Assembly (NCBI GenBank): GCA_921293015.1
Contig: OV121092.1
Location: forward strand, 9,740,001-9,804,000
DNA from: Phorcus lineatus
Lineage: Eukaryota; Mollusca; Gastropoda; Trochida; Trochidae
Reading direction: 5' to 3'
Length of the DNA: 64,000 nucleotides
Below, piece after piece: positions 1 to 9,661 of this stretch; the first letter of the stretch is position 1, and each line of letters opens with the position of its first letter. Made by a program: the position numbers and the translations under genes. Under the pieces are notes generated by a model. The model did not search any database. It worked only from the letters and a program-made list of their open reading frames with translations, and was not told the DNA's origin.

Positions 1-108
1 TTTTCTATGATCTGGCTTTTCTCAATTTGCGCGGCAACTCACCTGTTTTCTTCAAAGTGAGTATCAGTGATAATTCAAAAGAACAAATATCTAGTTTGCA
101 ACGGTCAT

Positions 109-114
109 TTTATT
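109..114 (-). terminator. Distal poly(A) signal of peptide gene 1
   Basis: AATAAA on the minus strand, 87-92 bases past the stop codon, followed by a mixed T/G-rich stretch. It is present at the same place in the other units; gene 2 keeps it in an AAATAAA context. Confidence 0.65.
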
Positions 115-200
115 CAAATAGCTGTTTGTTTCACTTTTTCTTGACTGTCTGACAGAAAAGATGCAATCTGCTGTGCTGACAGGGGAAAGTTTAATCACTT

Positions 201-551
201 TCATCCGTGGTGACCCTTTCCTCCTTTACCCCCGTGGCCCTTTCCACCATGTCCTTTGCCTCCACCGTGACCTTTGCCTCCACCACGTCCTTTTCCTCCA
301 CCACGACCTTTTCCCCCTCCACGGCCCTTGCCTCCTCCTCCTCTTCCGCCGTGTCCAGCCATGGTAGTCCCAAATACGGCAGCAAGAACTGTAAGAGAAA
401 TTTCATGAGTAAGTGAAAATGAGTAAAATCGTTGAGATATTGTTGTACAAATCAAAATGTCATATACACATCTGATAAAAGAAAATTGGACCCAAACATG
501 TCCAATACACAAACCTGCTAAAACAAGGAGGGTGATGGTGAAAATCTGCAT
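201..551 (-). CDS. Secreted Gly/Lys/Arg/His-rich cationic peptide, gene 1 (reference copy)
   Basis: Two exons: 515-551 (ATG, 37 nt) and 201-388. They are separated by a 126-nt intron (389-514) with a GTTTGT donor after CAG and the acceptor TTTCTCTTACAG. The spliced product has 74 residues. Residues 1-23 form a signal peptide with a hydrophobic core TLLVLAVLAAVFG and a likely cut after TTMA. Residues 24-74 are the mature peptide: three RGGGKG repeats, then HGGGKG and HGGKG repeats, ending GHHG. It has 12 Lys/Arg, 6 His, 33 Gly, no Cys and no acidic residue. I do not recognise a named family. A structural or adhesive protein, an antimicrobial peptide or a metal-binding secretory peptide would all fit the composition. 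The final Gly could in principle be an amidation donor. The intron reading is supported by the signal peptide formed across the junction, by both splice sites, and by a stop codon in the intron of gene 26. Function unknown. Confidence 0.85.
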   Translation of the reverse strand: MQIFTITLLVLAGLCIGHVWVQFSFIRCVYDILICTTISQRFYSFSLTHEISLTVLAAVFGTTMAGHGGRGGGGKGRGGGKGRGGGKGRGGGKGHGGGKGHGGKGHGGKGGKGHHG

Positions 552-610
552 ATTGATGTCTGTTCCTTGCTTCTGGTAGAATGCAATGAAAGAGTCGGAG
601 TTGACTTTGT

Positions 611-618
611 CTTTTATA
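611..618 (-). promoter_or_regulatory. TATA box of peptide gene 1
   Basis: TATAAAAG on the minus strand, 60-67 bases upstream of the A of the ATG. An initiator-like TTTCATTGC puts the likely start of transcription at about 587, 31 bases downstream of the first T of the TATA box. This gives a 5' UTR of about 36 bases. The same TATA box is kept at the same distance in the copies I inspected, including the truncated unit at 33.3 kb. Gene 4 has a changed initiator (TCATCGC). Confidence 0.75.
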
Positions 619-1479
619 GAAATCTCTCAGCATGAAAGATATGGCAATAACCTGTGGCACACCTCTATCATAGCGATTATGACTTCATATGGAGATATAT
701 CTTAATCACTGCACTTTTTCCAAAATGCAGCGTTCTTCTTTTTCAGACATGATGTTTCCTAATTAAATGACTCCATGCTGTGATCTCACTTGAGTCCAGA
801 CAGAATGTCTTTCATCATTCTTACGCTAGAAACACTCACATTGGTCATTGAGGCCATGGAGTAGGGGTATTATCTTTTCGTTTAAGTGTTTAAAGTTACA
901 GAATATTTCTTTCCAAGTTTAGCCAAACTATTAACAAAAAAACGTATGTCAAAACTAAATATTACAATCGATTTCTGATTTCAAACTGTCAAATTTCTTT
1001 TCAGGTCAATGTCAGGTGCCAGTTGATAGTATGGACATGACACTGATACTTTTTGACAAATCAAAGAGTACACAAACTTTGTAAAATCACTATGGTCATA
1101 TGACTTCCGCACCTTTTTTTAACACATCATTTATGGTTTTCTAATTGTAAATTAACAGGGGCTCGTTTTGTTTTATTAGCGCCAAATGCGTCACCATCTA
1201 TCAAAGTAAAGAGCGTCTGATGTAGGTTTCTTGATGAAATGCTAGGAATAGATTGATAAATGCATGCTTTGTTTAGGAATTCTACTGCAGATATAATGTT
1301 CAATGTCCTTGTATTATAAAGGGTTAGGAATGGATTGGTTGTTTGTGAAATGGGCTTGGTAAGGTCAAAGTAGACTTCTTGAAGAACTTTAATACTGCCT
1401 TGCTAGTCCAAGTTAAACAGGACTTTTACATACAGACCACATGTTAGTTTTCATTATTTGTCATTTCACCATTTGAGTG
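619..1479. other. Spacer upstream of peptide gene 1 (reference for all units)
   Basis: No credible coding exon is visible. On the minus strand close to the TATA box are a CATATG E-box (near 690) and GATA-like TGATAG (near 670), both of unproven use. A plus-strand TATAAA at 1315-1320 (in ATTATAAAGGG) is kept in most units and could be a promoter element for plus-strand transcription. The rest is AT-rich spacer. Open frames across it start at GTG or TTG and look like shadows. Confidence 0.5.
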
Positions 1480-1632
1480 TGACTCATTAATCACTTTGGC
1501 TGTGATTGTTCAAGACTGAAGGGAAACGTGGCTTTGCTAGTTTCTTTACAACCACAGACAGACCACTGACGCAACACAGGAAGATTTGGCACGAATGCGA
1601 AGCCAGTGTGACGTCACCTCAAATATTGCAAT
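1480..1632 (+). promoter_or_regulatory. Cluster of bZIP-type sites upstream of the captured exon (unit 1)
   Basis: Within 153 bases there are four sites: TGACTCA (AP-1 or CNC-Maf type) at 1480-1486, TGACGCAA (CRE half plus C/EBP half) at 1567-1574, the palindromic CRE TGACGTCA at 1609-1616, and the C/EBP palindrome ATTGCAAT at 1625-1632. The cluster recurs in the other units, with an AP-1 loss near 21,049 (TGAGACTCA). It lies about 150-300 bases before the plus-strand exon, so it may be that exon's promoter, but it could equally act on the divergent peptide gene about 1 kb away. Confidence 0.5.
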
Positions 1633-1783
1633 TTCCTTGTTGCATATTTTTTTCTTCAACAAACCGTCTTTATTTAGTAACACTTATCATGGTCGACAAA
1701 GGCTGTATTTTAATGAGCAACGTATTTGATTTTGACTCTTTTAGCATACGCGGCACATTACTGAAGTAGTTGAAAAGTATGCA

Positions 1784-1842
1784 ATGGCGTTGGATTCTTT
1801 TAAAGTGAAAATAGTTCTTCATGGCACTGATATCAACAGTAG
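1784..1842 (+). pseudogene. Captured first coding exon, PB1-like (p62/SQSTM1 or NBR1 type?), reference copy
   Basis: An ATG in good context (G at -3, G at +4) opens 59 nt coding for MALDSFKVKIVLHGTDINS plus two bases of the next codon, then a consensus donor AG/GTAAGT at 1843-1848. KVKIVL with a basic residue in the first strand, followed by a turn and then Arg, resembles the first strand and turn of PB1 domains of the p62/NBR1 kind. This is recognition by eye over 19 residues, so the family is tentative. An out-of-frame ATG lies 5 bases upstream. No convincing second exon exists in the unit: after the best acceptor (about 1945) the frame runs about 24 codons of unlike sequence and stops. Copies start at 3978, 6172, 8366, 10390, 12585, 14790, 17004, 19165, 21352, 23538, 25725, 27912, 30993, 33153 (broken), 34578, 36773, 38968, 41164, 43359, 45554, 47750, 49946, 52142, 54345, 56541, 58738, 60941 and 63152. 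Subfamily B copies read Pro instead of Ser at residue 5. Confidence 0.4.
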
Positions 1843-2395
1843 GTAAGTTTTCAAACCCGACACTGAAAGTGTGCACACCTAAAACAGTTTAGATAATGCA
1901 ACATAGACTTGGAATGAAATTTCTTTTCTTAGTTTTCATTTCAGTAAATGGCGATCAAACCTGTTTCTTAGATTTATGCCAATTGTGTTATTTAGATTTG
2001 TTGGTTCATTTGGTGAAACATAATCGTGGTTGAGTAGAAAGACATCATAAGGGAGGTATTCAAAGTTTAAATTTACAGCTTGATTTCTTTTCTGAGATGA
2101 TGCAAAACCACCCTTGACATGATGATTCATTTGAGTAAACCTACAGTTTTCAGCGTGAATCTTGAATTGGTCACAGGATATAGCATGTTTTGTCTTTTCT
2201 ATGATTTGGCTTTTCTCAGTTTGAGCAGCAACTCACCTATTTTCTTCAAAGTGAGTATCAGTGATAATTCAAAACATACAAATATCTAGTTTGCAACGGT
2301 CATTTTATTTAAATAGCTGTTTGTTTCACTTTATCTTGACTGTCTGACAGAAAAGATGCAATCTGCTGTGCTGACAGGGGAAAGTTAAATCACTT

Positions 2396-2746
2396 TCATC
2401 CGTGGTGACCCTTTCCTCCTTTACCCCCGTGGCCCTTTCCACCATGTCCTTTGCCTCCACCGTGACCTTTGCCTCCACCACGTCCTTTTCCTCCACCACG
2501 ACCTTTTCCCCCTCCACGGCCCTTGCCTCCTCCTCCTCTTCCGCCGTGTCCAGCCATGGTAGTCCCAAATACGGCAGCAAGAACTGTAAGAGAAATTTCA
2601 TGAGTAAGTGAAAATGAGTAAAATCGTTGAGATATTGTTGTACAAATCAAAATGTCATATACACATCTGATAAAAGAAAATTGGACCCAAACATGTCCAA
2701 TACACAAACCTGCTAAAACAAGGAGGGTGATGGTGAAAATCTGCAT
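2396..2746 (-). CDS. Gly-rich cationic secreted peptide, gene 2
   Basis: Exons 2710-2746 and 2396-2583. The predicted 74-residue peptide is identical to that of gene 1. The base after the stop region differs from gene 1 (GTTAAATC in place of GTTTAATC on the plus strand), a state shared with gene 4. Confidence 0.85.
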   Translation of the reverse strand: MQIFTITLLVLAGLCIGHVWVQFSFIRCVYDILICTTISQRFYSFSLTHEISLTVLAAVFGTTMAGHGGRGGGGKGRGGGKGRGGGKGRGGGKGHGGGKGHGGKGHGGKGGKGHHG

Positions 2747-4589
2747 ATTGATGTCTGTTCCTTGCTTCTGGTAGAATGCAATGAAAGAGTCGGAGTTGAC
2801 TTTGTCTTTTATAGAAATCTCTCAGCATGAAAGATATGGCAATAACCTGTGGCACACCTCTATCATAGCGATTATGACTTCATATGGAGATATATCTTAA
2901 TCACTGCACTTTTTCCAAAATGCAGCGTTCTTCTTTTTCAGACATGATGTTTCCTAATTAAATGACTCCATGCTGTGATCTCACTTGAGTCCAGACAGAA
3001 TGTCTTTCATCTTTCTTACGCTAGAAACACTCACATTGGTCATTGAGGCCATGGGGTAGGGGTATTATCTTTTCGTTTAAGTGTTTAAAGTTACAGAATA
3101 TTTCTTTCCAAGTTTAGCCAAACTATTAACAAAAAAACGTATGTCAAAACTAAATATTACAATCGATTTCTGATTTGAAACTGTCAAATTTCTTTTCAGG
3201 TCAATGTCAGGTGCCAGTTGATAGTATGGACATGACACTGATACTTTTTGACAAATCAAAGAGTACACAAACTTTGTAAAATCACTATGGTAATATGACT
3301 TCCGCACATTTTTTAACACATCATTTATGGTTTTCTAATTGTAAATTAACAGGGGCTCGTTTTGTTTTATCAGCGCCAAATGCGTCACCATCTATCAAAG
3401 TAAAGAGCGTCTGATGTAGGTTTCTTGATGAAATGCTAGGAATAGATTGATAAATGCATGCTTTGTTTAGGAATTCTACTGCAGATATAATGTTCAATGT
3501 CCTTGTATTATAAAGGGTTAGGAATGGATTGGTTGTTTGTGAAATGGGCTTGGTAAGGTCAAAGTAGACTTCTTGAAGAACTTTAATACTGCCTTGCTAG
3601 TCCAAGTTAAACAGGACTTTTACATACAGACCACATGTTAGTTTTCATTATTTGTAATTTCACCATTTGAGTGTGACTCATTAATCACTTTGGCTGTGAT
3701 TGTTTAAGACTGAAGGGAAACGTGGCTTTGCTAGTTTCTTTACAACCACAGACAGACCACTGACGCAACAGAGGAAGATTTGGCACGAATGCGAAGCCAG
3801 TGTGACGTCACCTCAAATATTGCAATTTCCTTGTTGCATATCTTTTTCTTCAACAAACCGTCTTGATTTAGTAACACTTATCATGATCGACAAAGGCTGT
3901 ATTTTAATGAGCAACGTATTTGATTTTGACTCTTTTAGCATAGGCGGCACATTACTGAAGTAGTTGAAAAGTATGCAATGGCGTTGGATTCTTTTAAAGT
4001 GAAAATAGTTCTTCATGGCACTGATATCAACAGTAGGTAAGTTTTCAAACCCGACACTGAAAGTGTGCACACCTAAAACAGTTTAGATAATGCAACATAG
4101 ACTTGGAATGAAATTTCTTTTCTTAGTTTTCATTTCAGTAAATGGCGATCAAACCTGTTTCTTAGATTTATGCCAATTGTGTTATTTAGATTTGTTGGTT
4201 CATTTGGTGAAACATAATCGTGGTTGACTAGAAAGACATCATAAGGGAGGTATTCAAAGTTTAAATTTACAGCTTGATTTCTTTTCTGAGATGATGCAAA
4301 ACCACCCTTGACATGATGATTCATTTGAGTAAACCTACAGTTTTCAGCGTGAATCTTGAATTGGTCACAGGATATAGCATGTTTTGTCTTTTCTATGATT
4401 TGGCTTTTCTCAGTTTGAGCAGCAACTCACCTATTTTCTTCAAAGTGAGTATCAGTGATAATTCAAAACATACAAATATCTAGTTTGCAACGGTCATTTT
4501 ATTCAAATAGCTGTTTGTTTCACTTTATCTTGACTGTCTGACAGAAAAGATGCAATCTGCTGTGCTGACAGGGGAAAGTTTAATCACTT

Positions 4590-4940
4590 TCATCCGTGGT
4601 GACTCTTTCCTCCTTTACCCCCGTGGCCCTTTCCACCATGTCCTTTGCCTCCACCGTGACCTTTGCCTCCACCACGTCCTTTTCCTCCACCACGACCTTT
4701 TCCCCCTCCACGGCCCTTGCCTCCTCCTCCTCTTCCGCCGTGTCCAGCCATGGTAGTCCCAAATACGGCAGCAAGAACTGTAAGAGAAATTTCATGAGTA
4801 AGTGAAAATGAGTAAAATCGTTGAGATATTGTTGTACAAATCAAAATGTCATATACACATCTGATAAAAGAAAATTGGACCCAAACATGTCCAATACACA
4901 AACCTGCTAAAACAAGGAGGGTGATGGTGAAAATCTGCAT
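4590..4940 (-). CDS. Gly-rich cationic secreted peptide, gene 3 (G71S)
   Basis: Exons 4904-4940 and 4590-4777. One residue differs from gene 1: Gly71 becomes Ser near the C terminus (GGT to AGT). Confidence 0.85.
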   Translation of the reverse strand: MQIFTITLLVLAGLCIGHVWVQFSFIRCVYDILICTTISQRFYSFSLTHEISLTVLAAVFGTTMAGHGGRGGGGKGRGGGKGRGGGKGRGGGKGHGGGKGHGGKGHGGKGGKSHHG

Positions 4941-6783
4941 ATTGATGTCTGTTCCTTGCTTCTGGTAGAATGCAATGAAAGAGTCGGAGTTGACTTTGTC
5001 TTTTATAGAAATCTCTCAGCATGAAAGATATGGCAATAACCTGTGGCACACCTCTATCATAGCGATTATGACTTCATATGGAGATATATCTTAATCACTG
5101 CACTTTTTCCAAAATGCAGCGTTCTTCTTTTTCAGACATGATGTTTCCTAATTAAATGACTCCATGCTGTGATCTCACTTGAGTCCAGACAGAATGTCTT
5201 TCATCTTTCTTACGCTAGAAACACTCACATTGGTCATTGAGGCCATGGGGTAAGGGTATTATCTTTTCGTTTAAGTGTTTAAAGTTACAGAATATTTCTT
5301 TCCAAGTTTAGCCAAACTATTAACAAAAAAACGTATGTCAAAACTAAATATTACAATCGATTTCTGATTTGAAACTGTCAAATTTCGTTTCAGGTCAATG
5401 TCAGGTGCCAGTTGATAGTATGGACATGACACTGATACTTTTTGACAAATCAAAGAGTACACAAACTTTGTAAAATCACTATGGTAATATGACTTCCGCA
5501 CATTTTTTAACACATCATTTATGGTTTTCTAATTGTAAATTAACAGGGGCTCGTTTTGTTTTATTAGCGCCAAATGCGTCACCATCTATCAAAGTAAAGA
5601 GCGTCTGATATAGGTTTCTTGATGAAATGCTAGGAATAGATTGATAAATGCATGCTTTGTTTAGGAATTCTACTGCAGATATAATGTTCAATGTCCTTGT
5701 ATTATAAAGGGTTAGGAATGGATTGGTTGTTTGTGAAATGGGCTTGGTAAGGTCAAAGTAGACTTCTTGAAGAACTTTAATACTGCCTTGCTAGTCCAAG
5801 TTAAACAGGACTTTTACATACAGACCACATGTTAGTTTTCATTATTTGTCATTTCACCATTTGAGTGTGACTCATTAATCACTTTGGCTGTGATTGTTTA
5901 AGACTGAAGGGAAACGTGGCTTTGCTAGTTTCTTTACAACCACAGACAGACCACTGACGCAACACAGGAAGATTTGGCACGAATGCGAAGCCAGTGTGAC
6001 GTCACCTCAAATATTGCAATTTCCTTGTTGCATATCTTTTTCTTCAACAAACCGTCTTGATTTAGTAACACTTATCATGGTCGACAAAGGCTGTATTTTA
6101 ATGAGCAACGTATTTGATTTTGACTCTTTTAGCATAGGCGGCACATTACTGAAGTAGTTGAAAAGTATGCAATGGCGTTGGATTCTTTTAAAGTGAAAAT
6201 AGTTCTTCATGGCACTGATATCAACAGTAGGTAAGTTTTCAAACCCGACACTGAAAGTGTGCACACCTAAAACAGTTTAGATAATGCAACATAGACTTGG
6301 AATGAAATTTCTTTTCTTAGTTTTCATTTCAGTAAATGGCGATCAAACCTGTTTCTTAGATTTATGCCAATTGTGTTATTTAGATTTGTTGGTTCATTTG
6401 GTGAAACATAATCGTGGTTGACTAGAAAGACATCATAAGGGAGGTATTCAAAGTTTAAATTTACAGCTTGATTTCTTTTCTGAGATGATGCAAAACCACC
6501 CTTGACATGATGATTCATTTGAGTAAACCTACAGTTTTCAGCGTGAATCTTGAATTGGTCACAGGATATAGCATGTTTTGTCTTTTCTATGATTTGGCTT
6601 TTCTCAGTTTGAGCAGCAACTCACCTATTTTCTTCAAAGTGAGTATCAGTGATAATTCAAAACATACAAATATCTAGTTTGCAACGGTCATTTTATTCAA
6701 ATAGCTGTTTGTTTCACTTTATCTTGACTGTCTGACAGAAAAGATGCAATCTGCTGTGCTGACAGGGGAAAGTTAAATCACTT

Positions 6784-7134
6784 TCATCCGTGGTGACCCT
6801 TTCCTCCTTTACCCCCGTGGCCCTTTCCACCATGTCCTTTGCCTCCACCGTGACCTTTGCCTCCACCACGTCCTTTTCCTCCACCACGACCTTTTCCCCC
6901 TCCACGGCCCTTGCCTCCTCCTCCTCTTCCGCCGTGTCCAGCCATGGTAGTCCCAAATACGGCAGCAAGAACTGTAAGAGAAATTTCATGAGTAAGTGAA
7001 AATGAGTAAAATCGTTGAGATATTGTTGTACAAATCAAAATGTCATATACACATCTGATAAAAGAAAATTGGACCCAAACATGTCCAATACACAAACCTG
7101 CTAAAACAAGGAGGGTGATGGTGAAAATCTGCAT
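6784..7134 (-). CDS. Gly-rich cationic secreted peptide, gene 4
   Basis: Exons 7098-7134 and 6784-6971. Peptide as gene 1. The initiator region reads TCATCGC instead of TCATTGC. Its flanks match gene 2 at several variant sites, 4388 bases away. Confidence 0.85.
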   Translation of the reverse strand: MQIFTITLLVLAGLCIGHVWVQFSFIRCVYDILICTTISQRFYSFSLTHEISLTVLAAVFGTTMAGHGGRGGGGKGRGGGKGRGGGKGRGGGKGHGGGKGHGGKGHGGKGGKGHHG

Positions 7135-8977
7135 ATTGATGTCTGTTCCTTGCTTCTGGTAGAATGCGATGAAAGAGTCGGAGTTGACTTTGTCTTTTAT
7201 AGAAATCTCTCAGCATGAAAGATATGGCAATAACCTGTGGCACACCTCTATCATAGCGATTATGACTTCATATGGAGATATATCTTAATCACTGCACTTT
7301 TTCCAAAATGCAGCGTTCTTCTTTTTCAGACATGATGTTTCCTAATTAAATGACTCCATGCTGTGATCTCACTTGAGTCCAGACAGAATGTCTTTCATCT
7401 TTCTTACGCTAGAAACACTCACATTGGTCATTGAGGCCATGGGGTAGGGGTATTATCTTTTCGTTTAAGTGTTTAAAGTTACAGAATATTTCTTTCCAAG
7501 TTTAGCCAAACTATTAACAAAAAAACGTATGTCAAAACTAAATATTACAATCGATTTCTGATTTGAAACTGTCAAATTTCTTTTCAGGTCAATGTCAGGT
7601 GCCAGTTGATAGTATGGACATGACACTGATACTTTTTGACAAATCAAAGAGTACACAAACTTTGTAAAATCACTATGGTAATATGACTTCCGCACATTTT
7701 TTAACACATCATTTATGGTTTTCTAATTGTAAATTAACAGGGGCTCGTTTTGTTTTATTAGCGCCAAATGCGTCACCATCTATCAAAGTAAAGAGCGTCT
7801 GATATAGGTTTCTTGATGAAATGCTAGGAATAGATTGATAAATGCATGCTTTGTTTAGGAATTCTACTGCAGATATAATGTTCAATGTCCTTGTATTATA
7901 AAGGGTTAGGAATGGATTGGTTGTTTGTGAAATGGGCTTGGTAAGGTCAAAGTAGACTTCTTGAAGAACTTTAATACTGCCTTGCTAGTCCAAGTTAAAC
8001 AGGACTTTTACATACAGACCACATGTTAATTTTCATTATTTGTCATTTCACCATTTGAGTGTGACTCATTAATCACTTTGGCTGTGATTGTTTAAGACTG
8101 AAGGGAAACGTGGCTTTGCTAGTTTCTTTACAACCACAGACAGACCACTGACGCAACAGAGGAAGATTTGGCACGAATGCGAAGCCAGTGTGACGTCACC
8201 TCAAATATTGCAATTTCCTTGTTGCATATCTTTTTCTTCAACAAACCGTCTTGATTTAGTAACACTTATCATGATCGACAAAGGCTGTATTTTAATGAGC
8301 AACGTATTTGATTTTGACTCTTTTAGCATAGGCGGCACATTACTGAAGTAGTTGAAAAGTATGCAATGGCGTTGGATTCTTTTAAAGTGAAAATAGTTCT
8401 TCATGGCACTGATATCAACAGTAGGTAAGTTTTCAAACCCGACACTGAAAGTGTGCACACCTAAAACAGTTTAGATAATGCAACATAGACTTGGAATGAA
8501 ATTTCTTTTCTTAGTTTTCATTTCAGTAAATGGCGATCAAACCTGTTTCTTAGATTTATGCCAATTGTGTTATTTAGATTTGTTGGTTCATTTGGTGAAA
8601 CATAATCGTGGTTGACTAGAAAGACATCATAAGGGAGGTATTCAAAGTTTAAATTTACAGCTTGATTTCTTTTCTGAGATGATGCAAAACCACCCTTGAC
8701 ATGATGATTCATTTGAGTAAACCTACAGTTTTCAGCGTGAATCTTGAATTGGTCACAGGATATAGCATGTTTTGTCTTTTCTATGATTTGGCTTTTCTCA
8801 GTTTGAGCAGCAACTCACCTATTTTCTTCAAAGTGAGTATCAGTGATAATTCAAAACATACAAATATCTAGTTTGCAACGGTCATTTTATTCAAATAGCT
8901 GTTTGTTTCACTTTATCTTGACTGTCTGACAGAAAAGATGCAATCTGCTGTGCTGACAGGGGAAAGTTTAATCACTT

Positions 8978-9328
8978 TCATCCGTGGTGACCCTTTCCTC
9001 CTTTACCCCCGTGGCCCTTTCCACCATGTCCTTTGCCTCCACCGTGACCTTTGCCTCCACCACGTCCTTTTCCTCCACCACGACCTTTTCCCCCTCCACG
9101 GCCCTTGCCTCCTCCTCCTCTTCCGCCGTGTCCAGCCATGGTAGTCCCAAATACGGCAGCAAGAACTGTAAGAGAAATTTCATGAGTAAGTGAAAATGAG
9201 TAAAATCGTTGAGATATTGTTGTACAAATCAAAATGTCATATACACATCTGATAAAAGAAAATTGGACCCAAACATGTCCAATACACAAACCTGCTAAAA
9301 CAAGGAGGGTGATGGTGAAAATCTGCAT
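8978..9328 (-). CDS. Gly-rich cationic secreted peptide, gene 5
   Basis: Exons 9292-9328 and 8978-9165. Peptide as gene 1. The spacer upstream carries the 170-bp deletion at about 9,660, more than 300 bases from the TATA box, so the core promoter is intact. Confidence 0.85.
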   Translation of the reverse strand: MQIFTITLLVLAGLCIGHVWVQFSFIRCVYDILICTTISQRFYSFSLTHEISLTVLAAVFGTTMAGHGGRGGGGKGRGGGKGRGGGKGRGGGKGHGGGKGHGGKGHGGKGGKGHHG

Positions 9329-9656
9329 ATTGATGTCTGTTCCTTGCTTCTGGTAGAATGCAATGAAAGAGTCGGAGTTGACTTTGTCTTTTATAGAAAT
9401 CTCTCAGCATGAAAGATATGGCAATAACCTGTGGCACACCTCTATCATAGCGATTATGACTTCATATGGAGATATATCTTAATCACTGCACTTTTTCCAA
9501 AATGCAGCGTTCTTCTTTTTCAGACATGATGTTTCCTAATTAAATGACTCCATGCTGTGATCTCACTTGAGTCCAGACAGAATGTCTTTCATCTTTCTTA
9601 CGCTAGAAACACTCACATTGGTCATTGAGGCCATGGGGTAGGGGTATTATCTTTTC

Positions 9657-9661
9657 GTTTT
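9657..9661. other. 170-bp deletion junction in the spacer
   Basis: 'cttttcg' is joined to 'tttgacaaatcaaag' at a short T-run. The same two segments are about 170 bases further apart in neighbouring units (for example about 7,466 and 7,637). T-run microhomology points to a simple deletion. Confidence 0.85.

Noticed and set aside
191-406. Glu/Val-rich minus-strand frame overlapping exon 2
   Set aside because: It is the +1 shadow of the Gly-rich frame. Its ATG lies in the intron just before the acceptor, and it has no signal peptide.
207-416. Plus-strand Ser/Thr-rich and other-frame Leu/His-rich frames opposite exon 2
   Set aside because: These are complements of the GGN-rich coding repeat, which is free of stops in several frames. 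They start at GTG or lack context.
201-551. Single-exon 116-residue protein
   Set aside because: The middle 42 residues are intron. Splice signals are present, the signal peptide is continuous after splicing, and gene 26 has a stop codon there.
1506-1769. 87-codon plus-strand open frame repeated in most units
   Set aside because: It begins at TTG, not ATG, shows no signal or domain, overlaps the bZIP-site cluster, and is frameshifted in several units (for example near 40,900, 47,490, 49,685 and 51,880). A shadow frame.
1670-1876. 68-85-codon minus-strand frame opposite the captured exon
   Set aside because: It starts at GTG and is antisense to the better-supported exon with a GTAAGT donor.
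1936-2130. 64-codon minus-strand frame with a real ATG, present in nearly all units
   Set aside because: No recognisable domain. Differences between copies are mostly amino-acid changing (Leu/Val, Thr/Arg, Ser/Leu, Asn/His, Pro/Leu), and one unit lost the ATG by deletion at 17,337. Its persistence follows from the overall similarity of units. It also lies past the poly(A) signal of the peptide gene.
2228-2240. Minus-strand donor-like TAGGTGAGT downstream of the peptide gene
   Set aside because: It matches the donor consensus, but I found no matching upstream exon, and genes 10-12 have GTCAGT here. Not enough for a gene call.
3077-3319. 76-81-codon minus-strand frames in the spacer
   Set aside because: They start at GTG and change start and length with the T-run indel near the 5' side. 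No domain seen.
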